64,000 nt of DNA, from the NCBI GenBank assembly GCA_034008185.1, contig CM067081.1, positions 12,833,821 to 12,897,820 of the forward strand. The letters are read 5' to 3'. The notes beneath the pieces were generated by a model. The model saw only the letters and a list, made by a program, of their open reading frames with translations, did not search any database and had not been told where the DNA came from. The translations under genes and the position numbers were made by a program. Origin of the DNA: Gorsachius magnificus (Eukaryota > Chordata > Aves > Pelecaniformes > Ardeidae). Below, piece after piece: positions 1 to 16,700 of the stretch (positions are counted from its first letter, which is position 1; every line of letters begins with the position of its first letter).

Positions 1-4070
<4,070 letters not shown>

Positions 4071-4122
4071 TCACCCCGCGCCCCCCGCCCTCCCCCGCCC
4101 CGGGCTTGGGCTCCGGCGGCAG

Positions 4123-4605
4123 CCAATCACCGCCTCGCGCCAAACCTGCCTTCAAAACTCGCCGCCCAATCGCCGCCCCCGCAGCCCCCGCCGCCGCCAA
4201 TCCCGCCGCGGGCGCTCGGCCCTGCGCTGGGCGCTGATTGGGTGGCCTCGCGGCCGCGGCGCTGATTGGTCCTCCCTGAGCGACTTCTGCTTCTCGATTG
4301 GGTAAAGCGCGGGGGCTCACTTTGACAAAGACCATCCTCTTCCGCCGTCCCCTCTCCGCGCGTGCGCGGCAGGCGCCGCACACGGATCCCGCGGCCGCTC
4401 GCTCCTCCCTCACGCCTCCGCCCCGCTCAAGCGATTGGCCCCAGGAGGCCGCGCCGCCTCTGTTGTCTTGTCCCTTCGATTGGCTGCGCCGTGCCCGTCT
4501 TCTCATTTTATTGGGTAGTTTGTGTGCCACTCAAATCTCAGTTTGTGACGGGCACTTGTACTCCTTCGGGGTGGGGCTTGCCTCCCATTTCTCCCTTTCA
4601 ATTGG
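4123..4605. promoter_or_regulatory. Cluster of ten CCAAT/ATTGG boxes (NF-Y type)
   Basis: CCAAT on the plus strand at 4123-4127, 4166-4170 and 4197-4201. ATTGG (CCAAT on the minus strand) at 4237-4241, 4265-4269, 4297-4301, 4434-4438, 4479-4483, 4510-4514 and 4601-4605. That is ten pentamers in 483 bp of very GC-rich DNA, where an AT-containing pentamer is not expected often. Most carry the favourable flank, such as GCCAATCA or GATTGGC. CCAAT is the established NF-Y site. NF-Y binding here is an inference. Confidence 0.75.
4137..4144 (-). promoter_or_regulatory. E2F-type site
   Basis: GCGCCAAA, the complement of the E2F consensus TTTSSCGC, ten bases from the CCAAT box nearest FAM76B. Sequence match only. 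Confidence 0.45.
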
Positions 4606-4639
4606 CGAGCTAGGGTGTCAGTCAAGCGGGACTCGGTGG

Positions 4640-4647
4640 GCGCGAAA
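4640..4647 (-). promoter_or_regulatory. E2F-type site near CEP57 start
   Basis: GCGCGAAA, the complement of TTTCGCGC, 70 bp upstream of the CEP57 ATG. It fits a cell-cycle-regulated promoter. Sequence match only. Confidence 0.5.
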
Positions 4648-4685
4648 GGCGCTGCTGCCTTCCGGGTGTCGCGCCTTAAAGGGAC

Positions 4686-4694
4686 ATGCGCTAG
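4686..4694 (+). other. CEP57: Minimal upstream ORF (ATG-CGC-TAG) before CEP57
   Basis: A two-codon upstream ORF ends 22 bp before the CEP57 ATG. It matters only if transcription starts upstream of 4686, which cannot be seen here. Confidence 0.35.
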
Positions 4695-4716
4695 CGTGGG
4701 GCCCCCGCCGGCGGAC

Positions 4717-4746
4717 ATGGCGGCGGCTCGCGGCCATCAGCGCACG
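4717..4746 (+). CDS. CEP57: CEP57 exon 1 (coding part)
   Basis: Ten codons, [10 protein letters not shown], ending at donor GTGAGG. The MAAA start resembles the human protein; the rest of this short N-terminus diverges. ATG context GGACATGG. Phase 0 joins it to exon 2. Confidence 0.85.
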
Positions 4747-7700
4747 GTGAGGCTCGGCGGCCGCCTCTAAGGGGGCGGCGGCTCGGGGGAGCCTGCCCGC
4801 GCCCCCGCGGGCGGCGGCCGTCGGGCCCCGGGGGCGGGCGGGAGCGGGGCCGCGGCGGGAGGACCCGGACCCGTGTCCTTCGAGTGCGCGGGAGCCCCGG
4901 GCTGGCGTGGGGGTAAGGGGGACGGGGTTTCCCCCTTGGGCGCGGGCGTGGAGAAGCCAGCGGGCTCTCGCGCGCGGCTGGGTGGCGGGGGCTGCCTGCC
5001 TGCCTCCCCCGAGCCTCGCCCGCAGCTGGCTTCCCCTTGGGGCTCCTGTTTGGCGTTTTGGCTCGGCGTTTGTACCTTTATTGGCTCCGCGCTTGTAGCT
5101 TTCTGGAGTCAAGCGTGGGGTTTTATGGTTGCTCTTTTTTTCCCTTTGTAATTGGCCGTGCCTTACTTGGGAGGAGCGGAGGTAGCGGAAAGGATGCAGA
5201 GCGCAAGGGAGGACTCGTGAGGATTCCTGGTTTGGGGTCTCGGTAGCTGCTTGGTGAGCACCCAGCCCCGTGTTCTCTGTGGCGTGTCTCCTCCTCCTCC
5301 TCTACAGCGTGGTCCCATACTTTACACCTGCACCAGCAAGGGTGATGACAGAAGGATTTGAGGACTCCTGCACCCTTCCCTTTTCTAGCGTGCGTAGAGA
5401 GGTTGTCAGAAATCAAGTTTTAGTCTTAAGTAGATGAATGTATGCTGTTTAATTAACTTAATTAGTAAAACAAAACTTTTTGGAAAAAAGCTGTCCACTG
5501 AAGACTTTCCGTATGTGTTGAAAAAAAAGGAAGAAAGCAAACGTTACACTTTGTGAACTTTGAAAATAGTTGCTTTTAATACATCTGGCACACTACAGCA
5601 GAAATGTAACAAAAAATACTGTGTTGTGCCAACATTTTTTTTTTTCCTTCTATTTGATATAATGGCTTGACTAAGTTAACTTTTAAATGTCTGCTTTTGA
5701 CTAGAGTTGTAATTTAAATTTAGAGAGCTCCTGACTCAGTTCTGTATCAGGCCGGCACAGGCAGTGCTGAGGCTGGCCTGGGGCTGATAGGGGCTGTGCT
5801 TCCTCCCCCACTCCCCCAGTGGTGCAGGGACGAGGGCAAGCTGCTAACTGAGGTTGTCTCTCCAAAATGGCTATTTTGGAAGTCTCAGCACCTGGGCACT
5901 TGGATATTTTAAGCTCAGTGAAATCAATACCTGATTATTCTGGGTTTTTTCCCAGTCTCAAGATAATTTTCCCCTATTTCAGTGTTCTGTGGGGTTTTTT
6001 TAACAATTTTCCCCTATTTCAGTGTTTTGGTTTTTTTTTTAACTGAGCATGAGGACTACTGGGTGTCATTTAAAGCATTACCAAGCTTCAATTTTTTTTT
6101 TCTGTTCTGAGCACCCATGTAAGAACTTGCAATACACCCACTCTAATTTAGTCCCTTTTCCCAATGCCAAAGTGCTAGTACCAAAGCCGCTGACTTGGTG
6201 CCTTCATGCTTTTTTGCTGCAGTTATTGCCCGAGAGATTTTCTGCATTTTTCTGTCTCTCTGGTTCTAACGGTTTGTTTATAAATCATTGTTATTTTTAC
6301 TGTCCACAGCTCTAGCCAAGTTCTGTATGATAATGAGAAAAACCTAGAGCTTTTTCTTTTTTTTTTTTTTTTTACTGAAAACATTTGGTATACCACTGGG
6401 ATCCAGCCTACTGGAAAGTTTTCCATGGTGTGCCCTATTCCTTTACTGCAACAGAGAAGTAACAATCTTATAGTAGGTCATTTTTACCATCTACAGAAGT
6501 TGCTTAGTTTGAAAGTGTACCTCTGCCCCAAGTTGCTGTTTCTTATTTTAAAACTTCCCATATGAGGTTATGTCTTCTTTTTTCTTTCCCCTCCCTCCTC
6601 CCCCCCCAAGCTCTCCCCTGCCTTTAGTTTTCTGGAGCGTCAGGAGGTCACTGCATGTTACTGGTGTGTTAAGCCATGGCTGCTCTGTGTTTTCAATGTT
6701 CCTTTTTGCATGCTTGAGTAGGCAGGCAATAGGCAAGGGCAGCAGCAATGGATTTTGGAAGGTAATGCCCTCAGACCTGGGAAGGTTAAATGTGCTCGGA
6801 CTGTTGCGTAATGCTGCTGGGCTTAACTCCTTGTGGGACTGCTAAGCCCCTTCATGATTACGAGGCTTTGGTGTGGATTAAGGAAGGAAAGACCATAGGG
6901 GTGCCCAGAATGAGGGGGGAAGATGTAGTTAGCACCTGGGGCATGAGATTCAGAACAAATATCTAGAGCTCCCTGATTTTCAGATTATTTTTTTTTTTTA
7001 TGTTTTGGGATTTTCCTGAGCATCACCGTGTGATGCTCCCCATGAAAATTTCCAAGAGCAGAAGTAGATTTAAATAATTTTTAATTACTTGAGAGAAATT
7101 GAGGTGAGGAGCAGAGAATTGGTGTGATATTTGAGTGCGAGATTTGTGATGGGAAATTCCTTGATGCTGTTTCATAAACTTTCTCACATTTTTCACTCCG
7201 GTTATTTAGAAGTTGTTATTTGTGAAACAGAATATAAACCAGACTTTTGCATCAACATGTAAGGAATACTTGGTTGCAAGTGGTTATTTAGACTGAAGCA
7301 AAGAACGATTGCTTATACAACAGGCAACATTTCAGCACAATTGTTTCAGTATTTATTTCAAGCAGATATCTCTATTGACTATTATGCTGTTCAAATTAGT
7401 GCCTCTACCCTGCATCCAGGTGAAATTTAGAAGACATGCAACCAGTTGAAAGCCTGGTTTTGTTTTGCTTTGTGTAACTTGGTGTTCAAACATTTGGGTA
7501 TGCTAGCTTTTTTGTTCTGTTAGTCTGATGTTGGCTACAAAAATGTTAGTTAATGCCAGTAAAAACAAACAAAAAAACCTCCGGTAGTTTGGGGATTTTA
7601 TGTAGTTAGTTTTAGTTCACAGACCAAGTTTTACAGGTGAAACATGAAGACATCTAGGAAAACTGTGACGCTGGCAGCCCTACTTTGAAATCAAACCAAT

Positions 7701-10700
7701 TCCCCTTTTCTTTTGACTGTTTCATGGCATACCTTTGGTTTGAATCAATAGCAGATAGCATATTGATATTTGAATCAATGGTTACTGTCATTTGGGTTGC
7801 TGAGGCTTACATTGCTGCCGTTAATTCTATTGCTTGCTGCGCAGAGCACTGTGTTTTGCTCGGTACATTTTTACTTCATTATCTTATTGTTCTGTGTTCA
7901 TCAGTTCAACATCCTGTAACGCTGATGGTATTTTTGCAGGAGTGGGGCGTAGGTCTTGGTGTTAGCACCTCGCGGGCTTTCATTCGGTTTTACGCTCACA
8001 CATTCTGGTTAGACCAGTATGGCTGCTGAGCATAAAGCAGTGTGTATATGCATGCATACAAAAACCTGTTCAAAATATTTGTATTAATATAGTCTTTATT
8101 AGGGGTTAGTGTTTTAATTGGTTTTCTGTGGTAGCAAAAGTTCTCATGCAAATGCAGTTATTCCAAGAAAAGCAATTATGCTGTGTGGGAAAACGTTATA
8201 AACACAGACTGCAAAGTGTTCATAAAACTGTGCTTAGAGACACTGATTGATACATTCACAGTACTTAGGGCCCTAATTTTCTTGTCCACAATGAATCACT
8301 CCATTTATAAGAGGAAATTAGCTGTGTATAGGCTTTAAATAACTTACAAGTTTTCTTCAAATTTTTCCCTTTGTTATTTTTCTTCCTCATAATGCGTTTT
8401 GGGCCATTGTCTAATTTGCTGTGAGACACTTACATAAATACTTCCTGTATTGTAATTCAGATCACAATATGCTCCCAATAATTGGTATTTGTAAAAGCTT
8501 AAAAAAATCCTGCCGAGATCAGCAATTGCTCGGTTGACATAGTAGTGAAGTAAATGCTCTGTGGAAAGCTGTGGGAGCCTTGCATCTGCCTGCAGCCCAC
8601 TTCTCTCTTAGGTTACCTTCAAATTCTGTTACTGAAGTGTTTAGTGGTGGGTACAGTTGTGAGAAATTACTCTTGACGGTTAAAAATAAGCATTCATGTT
8701 GTATTGAACTCATACACAAATCAAAGCCTAGGCCAGGTAGCCAGTTTTTGAGTCAAAACCATAAGCACAGTATACTAAGCACCACGGCCATTTTGCCTAG
8801 AATAATCTTGTTAGGTTTAATGGTATCCCGACTACATAGCGTGTTCACAGCTAGGTGGTCCCCCTGGTCATTGCAATGTCCAAAAGACAGCAAACGTTTG
8901 GAAATTTGATGTGGACTGCTGGGAAATCCGGGGTCTCTGCAGCCCTGTTTTTGAGGATAGCCTCAAGCTGCCCTAACAGCATGTTGCTGCTTGGAGGCAG
9001 AGGTACCTTCCTGGCCATGATCTGCTGCTGCTTTTCTTGTGCTGATACCGCTAATTGGGTGTAGCATAAAGTCACCTGGGTGTTGCTGCTGGTGAGGTGC
9101 AATCTATTCATGGGAGGATGGGAAAGATTAATTGAAGCCCATGGAAAAGAGGGATTGGGACTATGCAGCTGGGAGGGTGAGGAGAGAGCATGTCCTCTGC
9201 CCCGTCTGCAGTCAGTGAGCTGTTATGTTAGATGAGTGGATGTAGAACCATGGTCCTGGGTGTGCTTTATCAGGTTTGGCCACCTTAGTACAGTATCTTG
9301 TGTGCAGTAACTATAGTTAAGGTGACAGTTATTTTCCAACTGACTGGTGTATTAGCTTCTCACAACAAGCAAGAGACAGTATAAGTAAGTACAAAACAAA
9401 AGTGGACATCAGAAACTAGTATGGAAAAGATATTTTCATTCTGATACTGTTTTTAGTGGAGGGGAGTTGGATGTAAAAATGACCAGCCTAAGGCTGTAAG
9501 GAAGGAAATACAGCTTTTGAGGTATTACGATCTTCTGCAGCAACACTTCTCCACACCATCTAATTGGATTCTACTTTGTTGTTGTTGTTGTGACAGAGAA
9601 ACAAATGTGCTGAACACCAGCTTTGTTTTGTTTTCAGGGTGATCTACATAAAACTCATAACTCTGCATCGGCCACAGATGGACTCTCTGCAACTTCATTT
9701 ATAGAATATCCAAAGTACAAGCCATTTATTAATTCAGATTTGCTGCGCTCCCCACAGAAACCAGTAATTCCATATCCTGAAAGCAACAGCAGAGGTAATA
9801 GTTCAGCAAAGGTGTTTTCTTAACTGTTTCCAAATCAAGTGGTGAAATACTGTATGTCTACATCTATAAAGGCTGCAGTATTTTTATTCTTTTGTCATTT
9901 CCTGGTGATATGCAGGTCACCTGTTTAGTAGGTCCTTTGCACTTCTTTTTCTGAAGAATACCTAATGAAAAAGGTCATCTTACAACTGAGGAAAGATGCT
10001 CCTCTTCACTAGCAGAGCGCTGCAAAATTGTCTGAATGCTTTGTGAAATTGTCCTGACGTTTCTTTGCCTCTTCTCCTGTCCTCCTCTCCCTCAGTCTTT
10101 CCTCTTCTGAGTTGACAGCTGAGTTTGAAATAAGGAGACTTTAGTCCCCAAAATGTTTTGGAACAAAGGAAGAGGTTTGGTGGTGTCGTGATGGGAAGGC
10201 TTGTTGTGGACAAAGGGTGTGGCGAGAATATTTATTGCATCAGTGAAAACTTAGAGCATACAGAAAAAGTATTATGCAGTACAGTGCTGAACAGCGAGAT
10301 CACAACACCAAAAAGGGAGGAGATTTTACTCCCATTGATTCTATCTTGTTTCTAGGCTATTCCTTCTCCCTCCTTTCCCCCTCTGGTCCTGGTGTTCATC
10401 TCCAGGTAAACAGCATTTTGCCTGACCTGACATGAACAAAACCATTTTTGGTTAGTTTTCTGTTGTTTTAGTGAATTGGCTTGTTTTAGTGAATTGGCTT
10501 GTCATGCAAGGAGGCCTATGCCAGAGCTGCCTTGGGGTAAGTACAGGAGGCAGCAAGGGGAGTTGGGAGGCTAGAGCAGGACCGACCCTTTGATGTGAGC
10601 TGTTTGGCGCAGGGTCATTGCAAAAATATTCTGCTTAAGACTGGAGTTGCATGGAAGCTTAAGGGTATGAAAAACTTGATATTTTTTCCTTATAGGGAGA

Positions 10701-13700
10701 AAAGTGAGAAAGATTGAGGATGAATCCTAATATTACCCAAACCAAGTAAAAAAATCAGCACAGTAGGCTCAAGTCCCTGTTCCAGTAACATAATTCATGT
10801 CTGAATTACTAGAGACTTCTACATTAATGACCTAGTAGATGAAATCTGAATTCTTGAAGTACTATTTAAAATGCAGTATATGCTCTCACATGCTCAATGC
10901 CATCAGCGTTGAGAGTGCCGTTGACGCAAAACTAAAGAAACCTCCTGACAGGTAAAAAATTGGATGTGGAGGAAAGAGCTTCCGTATGAATTACATGCAG
11001 GTGTATTTTTGTAGATTGTGTTGCATGTGCATTAGTAAGAAACTTTTGACTTCCAAGTTTTCACTTGGCAACTTTCTTCAAGCAGGGAATCTGCCAACTC
11101 TGAAGTAAGTACAGGTGGAGGGAGGCAATCTGATAAATTATATCCCTTTTTAAAAATTACAAAATCTTTATTGTCAAAAAATGTTTAAATAAGAATACAT
11201 ACTGAAAATTAAATCCAAAAGGCAGATGATCCAATATCTTACTATTTTTGCATAGGTTTTAAAAATGCAAAAATGTTCTGGAGTGTGTATTTTAGTAAGG
11301 ATAAGGATATGGGAACTAACTTCAGATGGGAAAGTGATTTGATTGCCTTTGGGGGTCCTTACTGAGCATCCCACCCCCTAATTTAAAAAAAAAAAAAATC
11401 ATATTGCAAAAATCCTGAAAGGGAGCATAGTAAATTCTGCTTATTTTGGTTTGAATTTCTGTGTGGGGTGTGTGTGTCTCAGCATACATAGGTGGTTTTA
11501 ATACTGAACTAAGGATGACTGAATGATACTTGTCGTTGTGTTGGGTTTCACTTTTATCTATTCATTTCCAGAATTGCTTCCTTCCTGTATTTTGTTAGTC
11601 ATTAGTGTAAGTATACAGGGCTTTCAATTTAGCTGTAAGGATACAGTAGCAAAGCTGTTTATAGGTTCAGCTATGCCCATTTCAGCTGAATCCTGATAAC
11701 AGTAACATAAGTAAAGAGAAGAGGGTATAGCTGGTGACTCAAATCCTGCAAACAGGGCCAAGCTATCTATAACTTGCCTCAACTGTGAGTGCTGTCACCT
11801 GCTTATTTACTTTGCAGTTACCTTAAAGAGGGTAGCTTTTATTGATCTGATAGTCTAAGGTGCTATTCTGCATTTCAAGGTTTGATGATTTTTTTGCTCT
11901 GGAAAATTCATTCTGATAATGATTTTTCCTTTTTTTGTAATCTAATGCTCACACAAATACTCAGTCCCAACTTTTCTGTGCTCATGCATTCAGTAATAAA
12001 GGTGGTGCATTCTTTTTCTCGAGTGGGTTTAAGCACAAAGGAGTGAGTTAATGTGACCTTGCAGATTAGTCTGCTATATGAGCTGTCTGTACACATGTTC
12101 CTGTGTTTTACTTTTAACAGGACTGTATAGGGGAAAGGGCTTATCATAATGGTTCCCTTTGCAAAATTAAACAATACAGCTAAGAGACTTAATACATCAG
12201 ATTACCAGCAGATGGTCTAATTGCAAGGGGATGTGAGTTGTATTACAACTGCTTTTCTTTTTGTGGTGGTGAATACATAAGGTTTTGTTTAGTAGTTGTT
12301 AAACCAGGGAATGGAACAGAAAGAGGGAAAGTTGTTCAGCTCAAGAGAGATGCATATCTTGGGGCGGGGGGGGGGGGAAAGGAGGGGAACACAAGTGCAA
12401 AACCAGAAGAATCAAAAAAGAGCTGCCACTTAGAGAAATAAACGTTTTTATAGCCCATCTAATAGCTAATCTTTATTCTGCTCTGTGAGCATTCATAGGA
12501 ATGTTGTGTTTGTGTATTTGTTGTGCTACCATGCACTTTTAGAGGAATAATAGCAATAGAGAGAACTGCCACTGTTTTAACTATCTAGTTGTGACCTTTC
12601 ATTTCCTTTTGATAAAGTCAGAAAATGCATTGTTTGCACTTAATCTACAGAATATTTACATGCCCTTTTCTGGGAAATGGATGCATCTCTCCCAAATGTT
12701 TTAGAAGAAGTTGTGCACCAAGGGCATCTATTTGTCTGAGACTAGTTTTAGACTCAGTTATTGTTTAAAGGGAAGTGGGTTTTAATTCCTGGAAGGAGTC
12801 TTGGATGCTGGTAAGGAACACTCTGACTTTCTCGCATAACATGCTTTTATAAGAATGTGTCAAGTTCAATGTTATCTTGAAGTGGTGATTTAATGGTATC
12901 TAACAAAATGTACTTGTTCAATTGCAGCAATATTTTCTGCTCTGAAGAATCTTCAAGAAAAAATTCATCGACTGGAGTTGGAACGGCTTCAGGCTGAGGA
13001 GAATGTAAAACACCTCAGCAGAGAAACAGCAGACTATAAAAAAGTGTTAAGTGAACAAATGCAACACAAAGAGCATGACAAGACTGAAGTGTCAAAGAAA
13101 AACCAAGGTTGTTTGCAAACTTTATATAGATGCTGCAGAACACTGATGTGGATGAAACTTGAGTGTTATCAGTGCATGCAACTATTTTAATTTACTTTGT
13201 TCAGCATCTTTGTAGTGATGCATGGAGTTACAAAGAAATAATTTTAAAAGCATACTTTGTTTTAGGGAATTGCATGCATACAGAAGTTCATTAAGCTTAA
13301 TCAGTGGGTCTCCTTAGATGGTCCTTTTCTTGTTTGTTTTGGAACCGTCCTTTCAAGATGCAGCTGGACAGGGTGCTGGGCCATCTTGTCTAGACTGTGC
13401 TCTTGCCTAGAAAGGTTGGACCAGATGATCCTTGAGATCCCTTCCAACCTGATATTCTATGATTCATCCTGAAAACAAAAGAAATCCCAGGAACAAGGAG
13501 TGTGTGACTCACTTTTCTGCTTTTTGTTACCTTCAGAACTGGCTTCTCAGCTGGCAGCTGCTGAGTCTCGGTGCGGCCTGTTAGAGAAACAGCTGGACTA
13601 CATGAGAAAGATGATCCAGCATGCAGAAAATGAGAAGTCGCATCTCCTGGAGAAACAGGTGTGTTCTCAAGACTATCTCAGGGTTAAATTATAAAACTCA

Positions 13701-16700
13701 TTAACTATGTCATGATTTTTTGTAGTTACTGTAATTTTAATATCTTTATGCATGGATGTCTTTCAGCTGCCCTTTATATACTTAGGTGTGGATAATTTCC
13801 CTGCTTAAATTTCCCAGTATTATCAGGACCTTGGTATTTTCTGCCTTAGTGCACTTGTCTTTAAGGCAATAAGCATTGTTTGCTCCTGCACGACTGGCTT
13901 ATTGCAGTAGCTCATCCTCCTCCCTCAGTGTTATACCCATGGGTGACTGGGGAAAAAAACCCTTCCTTTTGTGTTTACGCTCTTCAGATCTTTGGGGATT
14001 TTCCTTACTAGTACTACTTTTGCTAAACTGAAGTTGAAATACTGATTCTGTAGAAATAATAGTAAAATTTCTATTTTCCACCATCAGTGAATGTGGTATT
14101 TGGCCTATATCTAAAATGAGCTTGAATTTTGGTTTATAGGAGTATGGATCACCTAGAGGTCTCTGTTCATTGGTCTCTGTGGCTGTCCTATTTCAGTCTG
14201 TTAGATATTTACTGAAGAAAGAAAATTAAGCTATCTATCTCTAATAGCTGAGTAATGAGGAGTTTTTACCCCTTTGGGTTTGGAGGGAGGAGAGACACTG
14301 CAGAATTCTCTCTTCTGAATCTGGTTGAGGGTGAGGTTCCCAACATTGGTGGACCAGTGGTGCAGTTTGCTCCTTAATCATAGCACTGTCTAAAATTGCA
14401 GAGAGGAAGCAGTAGTTCCTTTGGACTGTTTACAGATCTCCTTTGTGCTTTAGAAATAAGGCTTACTACAGATGGTCTTGTTTGTTGTGCTTATAATTGT
14501 TTTGCTTTTCACTTCTCCTTTTAAGGGTTTGTTGGAGAGAGATCGGCTTCTTGATCAGTCACATGTTCAGTCTAAATTGGAAAAGCTGGATATGCTGGAA
14601 AAAGAGTACAGCAGACTTACTATGATGCAGTCCATAGCAGAGGTCTGTACTGGATACTATATCAGATACATCTTGTGTATTGTAATCAGCCCTTTATAGC
14701 TATATGTCAGTAATAAACCTGAGCAAAACTTCATGCTGTCGAGAAAGACAGCAGCTAAACATCTTTTTAAAGTTGAAGTGTTGTAAAAACTTGCAGTTAT
14801 TGCTGAAAGTCTGAATGGCCAGGTAGGCTTTAGGTCATTACCCTTCATTCAGCCTTAATGGTATCTGTTGGTGTTCCTCTTTTCTGATTAGCTGATGCCT
14901 AGGCATGTCGGGATTGCGGGTGCTCTGAAGCTCCCAGCTTCTGAGTTGCTCTGCATGCTACCAAATGCTAGCAGTTACATCCTGTTATGACCCAGATTTT
15001 ACTTGACTTGTGCGGGTTTGGTGTGTTTTTTCTTTTAGCCACTTATGCTTCTCCTTAAGAAATGCAGTTGTTATTAATTATTTTGCTTGCGGAATTCCAG
15101 ACGTTGCTAGGCCTCTAGCACTGGCTGGCTGTCAGTGGGTTTGAACCACTCTGCCTCTTCAGGATTCATTTTGAATAGGTAGCTTTTAAAAGTTCAGCAT
15201 GACCACGTTTGATCATATTCTTTCTACGTACCATCTGTGGTGTTGGCTTCTGAAATCCAGTCTGCATCCTGTGTCTTTGTGCTGCTGCAGAGAGACCACA
15301 AGACTCCCAAGCATGGGAACTACAGAGGGCTCAACGAGGGAGAAGCTTCCACCTGCAGATTTCCTCCATCCAAAGGGGCAGATAGTACATGATTAGACTG
15401 TGGTATGGAGGACGGCTCTGGACTGTATCAAAATTGTAGTCTTGCCACCCTGCATACCAGCCCTTGCCAGGTGCTGAAGTAGGTGGTATTTTTCCAGGAG
15501 GTTATGAGATGTTTGATAGTAAATCTTTAGCTGGTTGGTCTGCTGCAGGACCTTTAGACGCTACAGCTATTCCTGGGAGTTCCTGACACAAGGCAGCTGT
15601 AACAAGCTGTTTAAAATCTTGATGCCCCGCTTTGGTAAACTGCATTTATGGAGTAAAAGTGCCTGCATTGTTTACCTGGGCCAAACTCTTTCAAAGAGAG
15701 GTGAGTGTCTCCTGGGCCATGTCCACTGAAAGTAGCAGTAGGTCCCTCCAGGGTCAGGGTTGAAATAACTGGTTCAACAACAGGAATTCCTTTCTCAAGG
15801 GCTTTTACCAGGTTTTTGGCTGGTAGCAGCTGGAGTTTGCTGAGGCTGGATTGTTTGTCTTTTTGTGCCTGGTTAGTGAATATAATTTCAGCATAACAGG
15901 TGTTTTTTTTTCTCCCCCAGATCGGATTAGATTTCTTTGATTCTTTGATATCTTTAGGAATTACTAGTGGTCACAATTAAATCTGTTAATCTGTTTTAGT
16001 GGAATTGGATGTTAAATTCATACAATCTTGAATCGATTCTAGGAACCAAGAGAAATCTGGATTTAACTCTGACTAAAGGTCATTTTCCTTGTGATCATTT
16101 TTCTGTCATGAGCTGTTTTCTGATCGGCAGGTCTATCTGCCTCTGTGCTTGCAGGATATGTTTCTATGTGAGCATCCATGTGCAAAGTGTTGCTGTAGAA
16201 TCCTGAAAGGGTGACTGCACACTTTGCTCAGAACAGTTGCATCTGTTGCCTCTTCAATCTCTGCTTTAGTTGTGGCAAGACCACAGGAACATTTGCAAGT
16301 TTAATTTGAAGCAAGAAATAGAGAAGAAAGGCTATTTCTATACAAGGTGTGCTGAAATGGCTGGAAAGTGGTGAGATGACCGCTCGTGGGTGAGCAATGA
16401 TTTAACTGCCACTGATTTCAGACACTGCCAGAGCACAAGTTGTGTATGGGTCTTACTGAGAGCTTTTAATCTCTGCAGATCCACTGCCTGGCACTATAAG
16501 TATCACCTTCAGGCAATTTGCCAAAGTTAGTATTGCCTGTGAAAAGGAAATGCCGAGACTCTTTTTCATGTGAAGGACTCCTGACTGGAGTACTTGCCTC
16601 AAAAGCATTTTTTTGGTGTATGTTTCTTGCACCTGTAGTTCCGCAGTGCAGTCTCTGGATAGCTGACTGAGGGGGTCTGAACCCTGTCTGAGGATGGAGT

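Larger units (their letters stand above)
4747..9637 (+). other. CEP57: CEP57 intron 1
   Basis: 4.9 kb. The first 260 bp belong to the CpG island, with two more ATTGG boxes at 5080-5084 and 5151-5155. The rest is AT-rich with T homopolymers, one 40-bp tandem duplication at 5965-6043 and a short (TTG)n run near 9576. No interspersed repeat family was recognised. Confidence 0.6.

Noticed and set aside
8851..9111. 86-codon minus-strand frame in CEP57 intron 1.
   Set aside because: No recognisable domain, no splice or promoter context; length is within chance.
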